A stretch of DNA of 64,000 nucleotides from Calidifontimicrobium sp035325925 (GTDB lineage Bacteria > Pseudomonadota > Gammaproteobacteria > Burkholderiales > Burkholderiaceae_C). Below the pieces are notes generated by a model. That model was not told the origin of the DNA. It made no database searches and saw only the letters and a list, made by a program, of their open reading frames with translations. The stretch is from assembly GCF_035325925.1 (NCBI RefSeq), contig NZ_DAOKZA010000019.1:1-64000 (forward strand), in the 5' to 3' direction. This document shows, one piece after another, positions 1 to 7,876 of this stretch. Position 1 is the stretch's first letter, and each line of letters begins with the position of its first letter. The position numbers and the translations under genes are program-made.

Positions 1-592
1 ACGGCGTGATCTCGTCGGCGAACTCGCCGGCCTGCTGCGCGGCGATCGCGCGGCGATGCGACTCGAGCGCGAACGCGTCCTGCCGTTCACGCGTCACCTT
101 CCACTGCGCTGCGACCTTCTCGGCCGTCAGGCCCATGCCGTAGGCGATGCCGACGTTCTCGTCGCGCGCGAACACGGCCGGGTTGAACGACGGCTTGTTG
201 CCGCTCATCGGCACCATGCTCATGCTCTCGACGCCGCCGGCGATCATCACCTCGGCCTCGCCGACGCGGATGCGGTCGGCGGCCATCTGCACCGCGGTCA
301 GCCCCGACGCGCAGAAGCGGTTGACGGTGACGCCACCGACCGAGTTCGGTAGCCCGGCCAGCAGCGCGGCGACGCGCGCCACGTTCAGCCCCTGCTCGCC
401 CTCGGGCATCGCGCAGCCGACGACGGCGTCCTCGATCGCCTTCGCGTCGAGCCCGGGCACCTGCTTCAAGGCCCCCTGGATCGCCGCGACCAGCAGGTCG
501 TCCGGGCGCGTATTCCTGAAGTAGCCACGGCCCGACCTGCCGATCGGCGTTCGGGTGGCGGCGACGATGTAGGCGTCCTGAACTTGTCTCAT
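1..592 (-). CDS. Acetyl-CoA C-acyltransferase (3-ketoacyl-CoA thiolase), 5' part only
   Basis: This is the first 197 codons of a thiolase, which performs the last step of beta-oxidation: thiolytic cleavage of 3-ketoacyl-CoA to acetyl-CoA and a shortened acyl-CoA. The N-terminus MRQVQDAYIVAATRTPIG is typical of the family. The motif NRFCASGL puts the acyl-accepting cysteine at residue 94. The catalytic His and second Cys lie beyond the left edge of the window. The ATG at 592 is preceded by AGGAG at 6-base spacing. The gene lies directly downstream of the fused hydroxyacyl-CoA dehydrogenase/hydratase, so together they supply the last three beta-oxidation reactions. A biosynthetic acetoacetyl-CoA thiolase role is possible from the fold alone, but the neighbours favour a degradative, FadA-like enzyme. 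Confidence 0.9.
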   Translation of the reverse strand, partial: MRQVQDAYIVAATRTPIGRSGRGYFRNTRPDDLLVAAIQGALKQVPGLDAKAIEDAVVGCAMPEGEQGLNVARVAALLAGLPNSVGGVTVNRFCASGLTAVQMAADRIRVGEAEVMIAGGVESMSMVPMSGNKPSFNPAVFARDENVGIAYGMGLTAEKVAAQWKVTRERQDAFALESHRRAIAAQQAGEFADEITP

Positions 593-603
593 CAGACTCT
601 CCT

Positions 604-632
604 GTGAGGCGCCGAAGGCGCTTCGGGGGTGG
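604..632 (-). repeat. Copy 1 of a dispersed GC-rich palindromic repeat (short form)
   Basis: Read on the minus strand, a run of C is followed by the 16-base core AGCGCCTTCGGCGCCT (607-622), which folds into a TTCG-loop hairpin. It begins directly after the stop codon of the upstream beta-oxidation gene. The same core recurs at 12809, 43383 and, with one change, 49364. Here only the first hairpin of the longer element is present, and the thiolase ribosome-binding site follows it. It could act as a terminator or mRNA-end stabiliser, or be a REP-like repeat. Confidence 0.6.
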
Positions 633-3026
633 TCAATTCCTCACCGGCTTGCCCGTCTGGAGCATGCCCATGATGCGTTCCTGCGTCTTCGGGTGGTCGA
701 GCAGCGCGCAGAAGTGCTTGCGCTCGAGCGCCATCAGGTACTCCTCGGTCACCGGCGTGCCGGCATCCACGTCGCCGCCGCACACCACGTCGGCGACGAG
801 CGCACCGAGGTGGTAGTCGTGCGCGCTGATCTGGCCGCCGTCGCGCATCGCCACCAGCTGCGCCTGGATCGTCGCCTTCGCCGAACGGCCGGCCACGGGG
901 AACGGCGCCCGCAGCGGCGGCCGCCAGCCGGCGTCGGCCATCGCTTTGGCCTGGCCGATCGCGACGTGCAGCAACTCGTCCTTGTGCGCGACGATGACGT
1001 CGCTGTCGAGCAGGTAGCCGAGCTTGCGGCTCTCGAGCGCGCTGGTGCCGACCTTGGCCATCGCCGCGGCCAGGTAGCCGTCGCGCAGGAAGCTCAGCAG
1101 GTCGCTGCCCGGCGCCGCAGCGGCCATCTCGGCGGCGCGCCGCGCGATGTAGGCCAGGCCGCCGCCGCCCGGGATCAGCCCGACGCCGACCTCGACCAGG
1201 CCGACGTAGGTCTCCATGTGCGCGACGCGACGCGCGCAGTGCACGGCGATCTCGCAACCGCCGCCCAGCGCGATGCCGCGCATCGCCGCGACCACCGGCA
1301 CCTGCGCGTAGCGGATGCGCAGCATCGCGTCCTGCAGCTTCTTCTCCTCCGGGGCGATGCCCTTCGAGCCGTGCTTCATGAACACCGGCATCAGCGCCTC
1401 GAGGTTCGCGCCGGCGGAGAACACGTCGTCGGGCGACCAGATCACGAGCCCGGCGTAGTCCTGCTCGGCGATCTCGATGGCCTTGAGCAGACCCTCGGTC
1501 ACCGCCGGGCTGATCAGGTGTAGCTTGGCGGTGATGCTGGCCACCAGCACCTCGCCGTCGGGCGTCCACACGCGAATCTCGTCGTTGGCGAACACCTCGG
1601 TGCCGCTGTTCAGCGGCTCGATCGCGCCGGCACCGAGCACGCGCTCGGGGAACTGCTGGCGCTGGTACACCGGCAGGGTGCTGCGCCCGACCCAGCGCGA
1701 GTGCGCCGCGCTCCACGACCCCTCGGCGCGGTGCACGCCGCCGTTGGCGGCCACCGGGCCGTCGAACACCCACGCCGGCAGCGGCGCGCTGCTCAGCGCC
1801 TTGCCGGCATCGATGTCCTCCTTGACCCACTGCGCGACCTGCGACCAGCCCGCGGCCTGCCACAGCTCGAACGGGCCCTGCTTCATGCCGAAGCCCCAGC
1901 GCATCGCGAAGTCGACGTCGCGCGCGCTGTCGGCGATCTCGCCCAGGTGCACCGCGGCGTAGTGGAACGCGTCGCGCAGGATCGCCCAGACGAACTGCGC
2001 CTGCGGGTTGCTGCTGTCGCGCAGCAGCTTCAGCCGCTCGGCGGGCGGCTTCTTCAGGATGCGCTCGACGATCGCGTCGGCCTTGCCGCCGGCCGGCACG
2101 TACTCGCCCTTGGCCGGATCCAGGCGCAGGATGACCTTGCCGTCCTTGCGGTAGAAGCCCGCGCCGCTCTTCTGCCCCAGCGCACCCTTGTCGATCAGCC
2201 CCGCGAGCACCGGCGGCGTCGCGTAGCTGGCGTAGAACGGATCGCCCTGCAGGTTGTCCTGCATCGTCTTGATCACGTGCGCCATCGTGTCCAGGCCGAC
2301 GACGTCGGCGGTGCGGAAGGTGCCGCTGGAGGCGCGACCCATCTTCTTGCCGGTCAGGTCGTCGACGACGTCGTACGACAGTTCGAAATTCGCCGCCTCG
2401 TGGATCGTCGCCAGCATGCCGGCAATGCCGACGCGGTTGGCGATGAAGTTCGGCGTGTCCTTCGCGCGCACCACGCCCTTGCCGAGCGTGGTCGTGCAGA
2501 AGGTCTCGAGCTGGTCGAGCACGCCGGCCAGCGTGGCCGGCGTCGGGATCAGCTCGACGAGCTGCATGTAGCGCGGCGGGTTGAAGAAGTGGATGCCGCA
2601 GAAGCGCGCGCGCATCTCCTCGGGCAGCGCCTCGCCGAGCCGGGTGATGCTCAGCCCGGAGGTGTTCGACGCCAGGATCGCGTGCGGCGCGACGAACGGT
2701 GCGATGCGCTGGTACAGCGCGAGCTTCCAGTCCATGCGCTCGGCGATCGCCTCGATCACGAGGTCGCAATCCTTGAGCAGATCGCTGTGCTCGTCGTAGT
2801 TGGCCGGCTGGATCAGCGCGGCGTCGTCGACGACGCCCAGCGGCGAAGGCTTGAGCTTCTTCAACCCGTCGATGGCCTTCAGCGCGATGCCGTTCTTCGG
2901 GCCCTCCTTGGCGGCCAGGTCGAACAGCACGACGGGCACGCGCACGTTGACCAGATGGGCCGCGATCTGCGCGCCCATCACGCCGGCGCCGAGCACGGCG
3001 ACCTTGCGCACCTGGAACTTCTTCAT
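633..3026 (-). CDS. FadN-type bifunctional 3-hydroxyacyl-CoA dehydrogenase / enoyl-CoA hydratase
   Basis: This 797-residue protein catalyses hydration and NAD-dependent dehydrogenation in beta-oxidation. The N-terminal Rossmann domain starts MKKFQVRKVAVLGAGVMG, with the NAD motif GAGVMG at 13-18. The hydroxyacyl-CoA dehydrogenase C-terminal domains follow, and a crotonase fold (SAGANLEALM region, then GIALGGGCEIA) occupies the last third. This order, dehydrogenase first and hydratase last, is the FadN arrangement and the reverse of E. coli FadB. I chose the ATG at 3026 because AGGAG sits 8 bases upstream; a GTG three codons earlier at 3035 overlaps that site. It is followed by the thiolase gene and preceded by a DUF2147 gene and an acyl-CoA dehydrogenase on the same strand, most likely as one operon. 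Confidence 0.92.
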   Translation of the reverse strand: MKKFQVRKVAVLGAGVMGAQIAAHLVNVRVPVVLFDLAAKEGPKNGIALKAIDGLKKLKPSPLGVVDDAALIQPANYDEHSDLLKDCDLVIEAIAERMDWKLALYQRIAPFVAPHAILASNTSGLSITRLGEALPEEMRARFCGIHFFNPPRYMQLVELIPTPATLAGVLDQLETFCTTTLGKGVVRAKDTPNFIANRVGIAGMLATIHEAANFELSYDVVDDLTGKKMGRASSGTFRTADVVGLDTMAHVIKTMQDNLQGDPFYASYATPPVLAGLIDKGALGQKSGAGFYRKDGKVILRLDPAKGEYVPAGGKADAIVERILKKPPAERLKLLRDSSNPQAQFVWAILRDAFHYAAVHLGEIADSARDVDFAMRWGFGMKQGPFELWQAAGWSQVAQWVKEDIDAGKALSSAPLPAWVFDGPVAANGGVHRAEGSWSAAHSRWVGRSTLPVYQRQQFPERVLGAGAIEPLNSGTEVFANDEIRVWTPDGEVLVASITAKLHLISPAVTEGLLKAIEIAEQDYAGLVIWSPDDVFSAGANLEALMPVFMKHGSKGIAPEEKKLQDAMLRIRYAQVPVVAAMRGIALGGGCEIAVHCARRVAHMETYVGLVEVGVGLIPGGGGLAYIARRAAEMAAAAPGSDLLSFLRDGYLAAAMAKVGTSALESRKLGYLLDSDVIVAHKDELLHVAIGQAKAMADAGWRPPLRAPFPVAGRSAKATIQAQLVAMRDGGQISAHDYHLGALVADVVCGGDVDAGTPVTEEYLMALERKHFCALLDHPKTQERIMGMLQTGKPVRN

Positions 3027-3096
3027 CGATGTCACTCCTGAGAACTCGGGGGACCGCCCGCGGCCGTCGGGCCGCCGTCGGGGCCGGGGGCCGGCG

Positions 3097-3531
3097 TCAC
3101 TCGACGCGCAGCCAGGTCTGGTTGCGGTAGAACGGCCCGATGAACCCGCGCACCTCGAGCGCCTTGCCGCCGTCCTTGGGTGTCATGCGCACGCGGTAGA
3201 CCTTGCCGTTGTTCGGGTCGAGGATGGTGCCGCCGTCCCAGTACGCCTCGTCGGGGTTCTTCTTCACCCCCTCGACGATGGTCATGCCCAGCACCGGCTG
3301 GTCCTTGCGAGCGTCGCTGCACTTGTCGCACTTCGCGTCCTGCTTGGACGGGTCGTTGAGCTTCTCGACCTTGCCGACGAGGATGCCCGCGTTGTCGACG
3401 ATGCGCACCAGCGACTTCTCCTGCTTGGTCTCGTCGTCGATCGTGCGCCACAGGCCGACCGGGGTCGACTGCGCGGCGGCCAGCGTCGCGGCGCCGGCCA
3501 GCAGCACGGTCAGGGTGATTCGCTTGAACAT
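3097..3531 (-). CDS. DUF2147 family secreted protein
   Basis: This 144-residue protein has a clear signal peptide (MFKRITLTVLLAGAATLAAA, cleavage near AAAQS), so it is exported. The mature part resembles DUF2147 proteins, predicted small beta-rich proteins of unknown function: it opens TPVGLWRTIDDETKQ, contains a CDKC pair around residues 68-71, and ends with NQTWLRVE. The ATG at 3531 follows GAGGAG. It sits inside a beta-oxidation operon, 17 bases downstream of the acyl-CoA dehydrogenase. An exported protein among cytoplasmic acyl-CoA enzymes suggests an envelope or lipid-uptake role, but this is inference. No catalytic residues are obvious. Confidence 0.85.
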   Translation of the reverse strand: MFKRITLTVLLAGAATLAAAQSTPVGLWRTIDDETKQEKSLVRIVDNAGILVGKVEKLNDPSKQDAKCDKCSDARKDQPVLGMTIVEGVKKNPDEAYWDGGTILDPNNGKVYRVRMTPKDGGKALEVRGFIGPFYRNQTWLRVE

Positions 3532-3548
3532 GGGCGTCTCCTCGGGTT

Positions 3549-5339
3549 TCAGAACAGCGCTTCGTCCATCGCCATCAGCGGCTCGAGGCCGGCGCGCGCG
3601 CTGCGGATCAGGCCGGCGGTCTCGGGCAGCAGTTTCGCAAAGTAGAAGCGTGCGGTGTGCAGCTTCGCGACGTAGAACGGGTCGCCACCGGCCTGCCTGT
3701 CGAGCGCGATCTTCGCCATGCGCGCCCAGAAGTAGGCGAACACCAGGTGGCCGCACACGCGCAGGTAGTCGACCGCCGCGGCGCCGACCTCGTCGGGGTT
3801 CTTCATCGCCTTGAAGCCGAGCTCGGTGGTCAGCTTGGTGACCTTGTCGCCGAGGTCGGCCAGCGGGTTGACGAACTCGAGCATCTTCTCGTCGACGCCG
3901 TTGTCCTCGACGAACTGGGCGATGTGCTTGCCGAACGCCTTGAGCTTCCTGCCGTTGTCGCCGAGCACCTTGCGCCCGAGCAGGTCGAGCGACTGCACCG
4001 TGTTCGTGCCCTCGTAGATCATGTTGATGCGCGAGTCGCGCACGTACTGCTCCATGCCCCACTCGGCGATGTAGCCGTGGCCGCCGAACACCTGCAGACA
4101 GTGCGACGTGGCGATCCAGCCGTTGTCGGTGAAGAACGCCTTGATGATCGGCGTCAGCAGCGCGACCTCGTCGGCGCAGGCCTTGCGCACCTCGGGGTCG
4201 GGGTGGTGCAGTTCCTTGTCGATCAGCAGCGCGGTGTGCATCGCCACCGCGCGGCCGCCCTCGGCGTAGGCGCGCGCGGTGAGCAGCATCTTGCGCACGT
4301 CGGGGTGCACGATGATGCGGTCGGCGCCCTGGTCGGGTTCCTTGGGGCCGGACAGTGCGCGCATCTGGCGGCGCTCCTTGGCGTAGGCCGCGGCGTTCTG
4401 GTACGCGGACTCGGTCAGGCCGAGCGACTGGTTGCCCACGCCCAGGCGTGCGGCGTTCATCATCACGAACATCGCCTGCAGGCCCTTGTTCGGCTCGCCG
4501 ACCAGCGTGCCGACGGCACCGTCGAGGTTCATCTGGCAGGTCGCGTTGCCGTGGATGCCCATCTTGTGCTCGATCGCACCGCAGGTGATCGCGTTGCGCG
4601 CGCCGAGCCGGCCGTCGGCGTCGACGAGGTACTTGGGCACGACGAACAGGCTGATGCCCTTGTTGCCCGCCGGCGCATCGGGCAGCCGCGCGAGCACCAG
4701 GTGCACGATGTTCTCGACCATGTCGTGCTCGCCGGCGCTGATGAAGATCTTCTGCCCGGTCAGCTTGTAGGTGCCGTCGGCCTGCGGCTCGGCCTTGGTG
4801 CGCAGCAGCCCGAGGTCGGTGCCGCAGTGCGGCTCGGTCAGGCACATCGTGCCGGTCCAGTGGCCGCTGGTCAGCTTGGGCAGGTACATGCGCTTCTGCG
4901 CGTCGGTGCCGTGGATCGTCAGGCACTCGTAGGCGCCGTGCGTCAGCCCCGGGTACATCGTCCAGGCCTGATTGGCGCTGTTGAGCATCTCGTACATGCA
5001 CTGGTTCAGCAGCACCGGCAGGCCCTGGCCGCCGAACTCGGGCTCGCACGGCAGCGCCGGCCAACCGCCTTCGACGAACGCGGCGTAGGCCTCCTTGAAC
5101 CCGGTGGGCGTGCGCACCTCGTGGCTGGCCTTGTCGAGCTTGCAGCCTTCGCGGTCGCCGACCGCGTTCAGCGGCGCCAGCACCTCGGCGGCGAACTTGC
5201 CGGCCTCGGCGACGACGGCGTCGAGCGTGTCGGCGTCGACCTCGGCGTGGCGCGGGATCTCGCGCAGCGCGTCGACCGCGTTCAGCACCTCGTGCATGAC
5301 GAACTGCATGTCGCGCAACGGGGGGGTGTAGGTGGGCAT
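3549..5339 (-). CDS. Acyl-CoA dehydrogenase, long form with C-terminal extension
   Basis: This FAD enzyme (596 residues) makes the trans-2-enoyl-CoA bond, the first step of beta-oxidation. It has the CLTEPHCGTDLG motif near residues 166-177 that contacts FAD and substrate. The motif MIYEGTNTVQ places the catalytic base at Glu443, as in other long acyl-CoA dehydrogenases. About 130 residues after the catalytic Glu match the extra C-terminal domain of the large FadE/DmdC-like group. The start is the ATG at 5339 with GGAG 6 bases upstream; an in-frame TTG lies two codons further up. It is the first structural gene after the TetR regulator. Chain-length preference cannot be read from the sequence. 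Confidence 0.92.
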   Translation of the reverse strand: MPTYTPPLRDMQFVMHEVLNAVDALREIPRHAEVDADTLDAVVAEAGKFAAEVLAPLNAVGDREGCKLDKASHEVRTPTGFKEAYAAFVEGGWPALPCEPEFGGQGLPVLLNQCMYEMLNSANQAWTMYPGLTHGAYECLTIHGTDAQKRMYLPKLTSGHWTGTMCLTEPHCGTDLGLLRTKAEPQADGTYKLTGQKIFISAGEHDMVENIVHLVLARLPDAPAGNKGISLFVVPKYLVDADGRLGARNAITCGAIEHKMGIHGNATCQMNLDGAVGTLVGEPNKGLQAMFVMMNAARLGVGNQSLGLTESAYQNAAAYAKERRQMRALSGPKEPDQGADRIIVHPDVRKMLLTARAYAEGGRAVAMHTALLIDKELHHPDPEVRKACADEVALLTPIIKAFFTDNGWIATSHCLQVFGGHGYIAEWGMEQYVRDSRINMIYEGTNTVQSLDLLGRKVLGDNGRKLKAFGKHIAQFVEDNGVDEKMLEFVNPLADLGDKVTKLTTELGFKAMKNPDEVGAAAVDYLRVCGHLVFAYFWARMAKIALDRQAGGDPFYVAKLHTARFYFAKLLPETAGLIRSARAGLEPLMAMDEALF

Positions 5340-5379
5340 GGGCAACTCCTTGGTACGACGTCGACGGAAGAAAACGGGT

Positions 5380-6105
5380 TCAGGGCTGCGCCACGGCGAC
5401 GCGGTCGGCGCGCCGCCCCTTGGCGGTGGCGTAGTGCGCGACCAGGCGCGCGAAGCCGGCGCGTGCGCGGTCGAGCGCGCCGGGCATGCGCAGGAAGCGC
5501 GCGTCGTGGTGCAGCGCGAGGATCAGGCCGTGGACCTCGAACAGCATCTGCTGCGCGTCGGTGTCGGGCCGCAAGTGGGCTTCTTCGATCGCGATGCGGA
5601 TCGCACGTTCCAGCGCCGCGTGCCAGGCCTGCACCATCGCGGCCAGCGCGTCGCGCACCGGGCCGGGCCGGTCGTCGAACTCGACGGCGCCGCTGATGTA
5701 GATGCAACCCGAGTCGATCTCCATCGACACGCGACGCACCCAGCGCTCGAACAGCGCGGCCAGGCGCGGCAGGCCGCGCGCCTCGCGCACGGCGGGGAAG
5801 AACACTTCGTCCTCGAAACGGCGGTGGTACTCGCGGATCACCGAGATCTGCAGTTCCTCGCGCGAGCCGAAGTGGGCGAACACGCCCGACTTGCTCATCT
5901 GCATCAACTCGGCCAGCGCGCCGATCGACAGCCCCTCGAGCCCCATGTGCGACGCCAGCCCCAGCGCGGCGTCGAGGATCGCGGCGCGCGTCTGCTGGCC
6001 CTTGTGCAATGCGCCGCGCGCACTGCGCGTGCCCGCGCGGGCCGGCGCGGCGCGGTCGGCAAACTCGGTGTCGCCGCGTTCGGCTGCGGTGGCGGGAGGC
6101 GTCAT
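5380..6105 (-). CDS. TetR/AcrR family transcriptional regulator of the beta-oxidation operon
   Basis: This 241-residue protein has an N-terminal tail rich in Ala and Arg, then a TetR helix-turn-helix (ILDAALGLASHMG and LSIGALAELMQMSKSGVFAHF, about residues 42-80) and an all-alpha ligand domain. It is the first gene of the fatty-acid operon, and a perfect palindrome lies 22 bases before its ATG, so autoregulation and control of the operon in response to an acyl-CoA are likely. TetR regulators of fatty-acid degradation (FadP, PsrA type) are known in Betaproteobacteria. Identity with FadP is an inference from context. Confidence 0.85.
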   Translation of the reverse strand: MTPPATAAERGDTEFADRAAPARAGTRSARGALHKGQQTRAAILDAALGLASHMGLEGLSIGALAELMQMSKSGVFAHFGSREELQISVIREYHRRFEDEVFFPAVREARGLPRLAALFERWVRRVSMEIDSGCIYISGAVEFDDRPGPVRDALAAMVQAWHAALERAIRIAIEEAHLRPDTDAQQMLFEVHGLILALHHDARFLRMPGALDRARAGFARLVAHYATAKGRRADRVAVAQP

Positions 6106-6127
6106 CGACTCGGGTTCGGAATGAAAC

Positions 6128-6139
6128 GAACGATCGTTC
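6128..6139. promoter_or_regulatory. Perfect 12-bp palindrome, probable operator of the adjacent TetR regulator
   Basis: GAACGATCGTTC is its own reverse complement and lies 22 bases upstream of the TetR start codon, in one of the few AT-containing patches of this region. Size and symmetry fit a TetR dimer site. Binding by the neighbouring regulator is inferred. Confidence 0.6.
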
Positions 6140-6687
6140 TATTTTGCAGACTCGCGCGCGGCTGCACAGGCCCCGGCAGCGCGATTTCTAGGCGCACCCA
6201 CCTAGAGCGGGGGCCGCGTTCGCGATGGATCGCCTCGAAGCCGAGGGTTAACCCTTGTTTCGATGACGGCCCCGACCATCGACGTGCGTCGGTCGAGCGC
6301 ACGCCCGAACGAAGATCACGGCGGTCGCTCGGGGGAGGGGGGGCAATCGGTGGCTTCGTCGCGGCAAGGCGGCTCGCCGTCGGGCACGCGGGGCAGGCAA
6401 AGGCGCGCGGTGCGACGCTGGGCGGCGTCGACCCGCATCGTCTGCCCGATCGCGCGGACGGCTGCCGCGTGCATGGCGCTGACGCGGCTAGCGGCGCACA
6501 CACGCGGCCTGCGGCCCGCCTGAATGCCGCCGGCACGATGCCGGCGACGCGCCCACGGCTCGATGACACGCCGATGACGGCGTGGCGGCCACACGTCGCT
6601 ATTGAAGCGCCTGCGCGGATTGTTTAATCTCCGTCAGTTGCGCCCGGCACGTTTCCTGCGGTCGTGGCGGTGTCGGAGGTGGTCTTC
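6140..6687. other. Gene-free intergenic region with a weak promoter candidate
   Basis: About 550 bases between the TetR gene and the HNH gene contain no convincing protein. Open frames exist on both strands but match no family I know and have no ribosome-binding sites. A possible promoter for the HNH gene is TTGAAG (6602-6607) and TTTAAT (6623-6628), but the 15-base spacer is short. A GCCGGC/GCCGGC inverted repeat sits near 6530-6546. I see no RNA gene. Confidence 0.4.
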
Positions 6688-7245
6688 TTGGACGTGTTGC
6701 AACTCGACGTGTCGGGCCGGCCGCAGGCCTGGATCTCGGCCCGCGAGGCCGCGGTGCTCTACGCCAGCGACGGCGTCGCGTGGACACTCGGCGAAGCATG
6801 CCAAGTGCTGCGCGGCGGCATCCAGCGCACGACGGGGCGGCAGTCGCGCATCGCGGTGCACCCGATCGTCGCGGTGCGCGGCGCGATTCCGAGCCGCGCA
6901 TGGCGGCAGGTGCCGGCCCTGTCCAACCCCAAGTTGTTCGCACGCGACCGCCTCGTGTGCGCCTACTGCGGCGGGCGCTTCCACTTCGACGAACTGACCC
7001 GGGAGCACATCGTGCCGACCTCGCGCGGCGGCGACGACAGCTGGATGAACTGCATCACCGCGTGCCGGGCCTGCAACGGGCGCAAGGGCAACCGCCTGCC
7101 CGAGGAAGCGCGCATGACGCTGATGTACCTGCCCTACGTGCCCAGCCTGCACGAGGACATGATCCTTCGCGGCCGGCGCATCCTCGCCGACCAGATGGAC
7201 TTCCTGCTGGCCAGCGTGCCGCGCTCGAGCCGGCTGCACGGCTGA
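6688..7245 (+). CDS. HNH endonuclease family protein
   Basis: This 185-residue protein has a single HNH nuclease fold in its second half: CAYCG, then TREHIVPTSRGG, then CRACNGRKG. The two CxxC pairs hold a structural zinc and the EHIVP histidine is the catalytic general base. The N-terminal half (QLDVSGRPQAWIS onward) is the part shared by chromosomal HNH proteins of Burkholderiales. I place the start at TTG 6688 because GGAGG (6675-6679) lies 8 bases upstream and the resulting MDVLQLDVSG start aligns with relatives as I recall them. GTG codons at 6664 and 6670 lie upstream of that ribosome site. No restriction or toxin partner is adjacent. The substrate is unknown. Confidence 0.8.
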   Translation: MDVLQLDVSGRPQAWISAREAAVLYASDGVAWTLGEACQVLRGGIQRTTGRQSRIAVHPIVAVRGAIPSRAWRQVPALSNPKLFARDRLVCAYCGGRFHFDELTREHIVPTSRGGDDSWMNCITACRACNGRKGNRLPEEARMTLMYLPYVPSLHEDMILRGRRILADQMDFLLASVPRSSRLHG

Positions 7246-7250
7246 CGGCG

Positions 7251-7281
7251 CCCGCGGGTCAACCGCGGGCCGCAGCGGCCC
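7251..7281 (+). terminator. Two overlapping hairpins after the HNH gene
   Basis: CCCGCGG (7251-7257) pairs with CCGCGGG (7263-7269), and GGGCCGC (7267-7273) pairs with GCGGCCC (7275-7281). The stems share three bases, so they exclude each other. No U-tract follows, so a factor-independent terminator is only possible. Confidence 0.35.
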
Positions 7282-7309
7282 GTTGTCAGGGCATTCCATG
7301 GAGAAGTCG

Positions 7310-7822
7310 ATGCCCCGAGCCCTGATCGCGCTGGCGCTGGCCGCCGGCGTGGCCGCGTGTTCCACCACCAGCCCCGACGTCGTGCAGCGCGGCGACGCGC
7401 AGCGGCTCTCGACCGTGCAGGACGCCACCGTGCTCGCGGTGCGCGACGTCGTCGTCGACGGCTCGCAGAGCGGCACCGGCGCCGCCGCCGGCGGCGTCGT
7501 CGGCGGCGTGCTCGGCGGCTCGCGCAGCGGCGGTGCCGAGGCGGTGGCGATCGGCGTTGTCGGCGCCGTGGCCGGCGCGGTGATCGGCAACACCATCGAG
7601 CGTGCGGCCACGCGCGAGTCGGCCGTCGAGCTGATGCTGCAGATGCGCAACGGCGACCGTCGCGCGATCGTGCAGGCCCAGGGCGACGAGCGCTTCCAGC
7701 CGGGCGACGCGGTGATCCTCGTCACCTCGGGGGGCCGCACGCGCGTGACCAAGGCGCCGCCGGGCACCGTGCCGGCGCCGGTGAAGCCGGAGCCGGTGTA
7801 CACGCCGGGCGGGCGACCGTAG
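7310..7822 (+). CDS. Glycine-zipper outer-membrane lipoprotein (SlyB/Pcp-like)
   Basis: This 170-residue protein starts with a short signal peptide ending in a lipobox (AAGVAAC, acylated Cys17), so it is a lipoprotein. Residues from about 50 to 95 form a glycine-zipper segment (GAAAGGVVGGVLGG and AVAGAVIGNTIE), typical of SlyB/Pcp-type proteins that pack in the membrane. A polar domain follows (MLQMRNGDRRAIVQ, then FQPGDAVILVT). The ATG at 7310 is favoured because GGAGA (7300-7304) lies 5 bases upstream; the ATG at 7298 overlaps that site. These lipoproteins are generally linked to envelope integrity. Confidence 0.85.
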   Translation: MPRALIALALAAGVAACSTTSPDVVQRGDAQRLSTVQDATVLAVRDVVVDGSQSGTGAAAGGVVGGVLGGSRSGGAEAVAIGVVGAVAGAVIGNTIERAATRESAVELMLQMRNGDRRAIVQAQGDERFQPGDAVILVTSGGRTRVTKAPPGTVPAPVKPEPVYTPGGRP

Positions 7823-7876
7823 CACGCGGGGGCGCCGCGTGCGGCGCTAGGATGCGGGCTCCTCCGGAGACCCGCC

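Noticed and set aside
6263..6594. Short open frames in the gene-free region on both strands
   Set aside because: No ribosome sites, no recognisable motif and Arg/Ala-rich composition typical of translated GC-rich noncoding DNA.
6688..7245. HNH protein as part of a toxin or restriction system
   Set aside because: No methyltransferase, immunity or antitoxin gene is adjacent. It resembles chromosomal HNH proteins without known partners.
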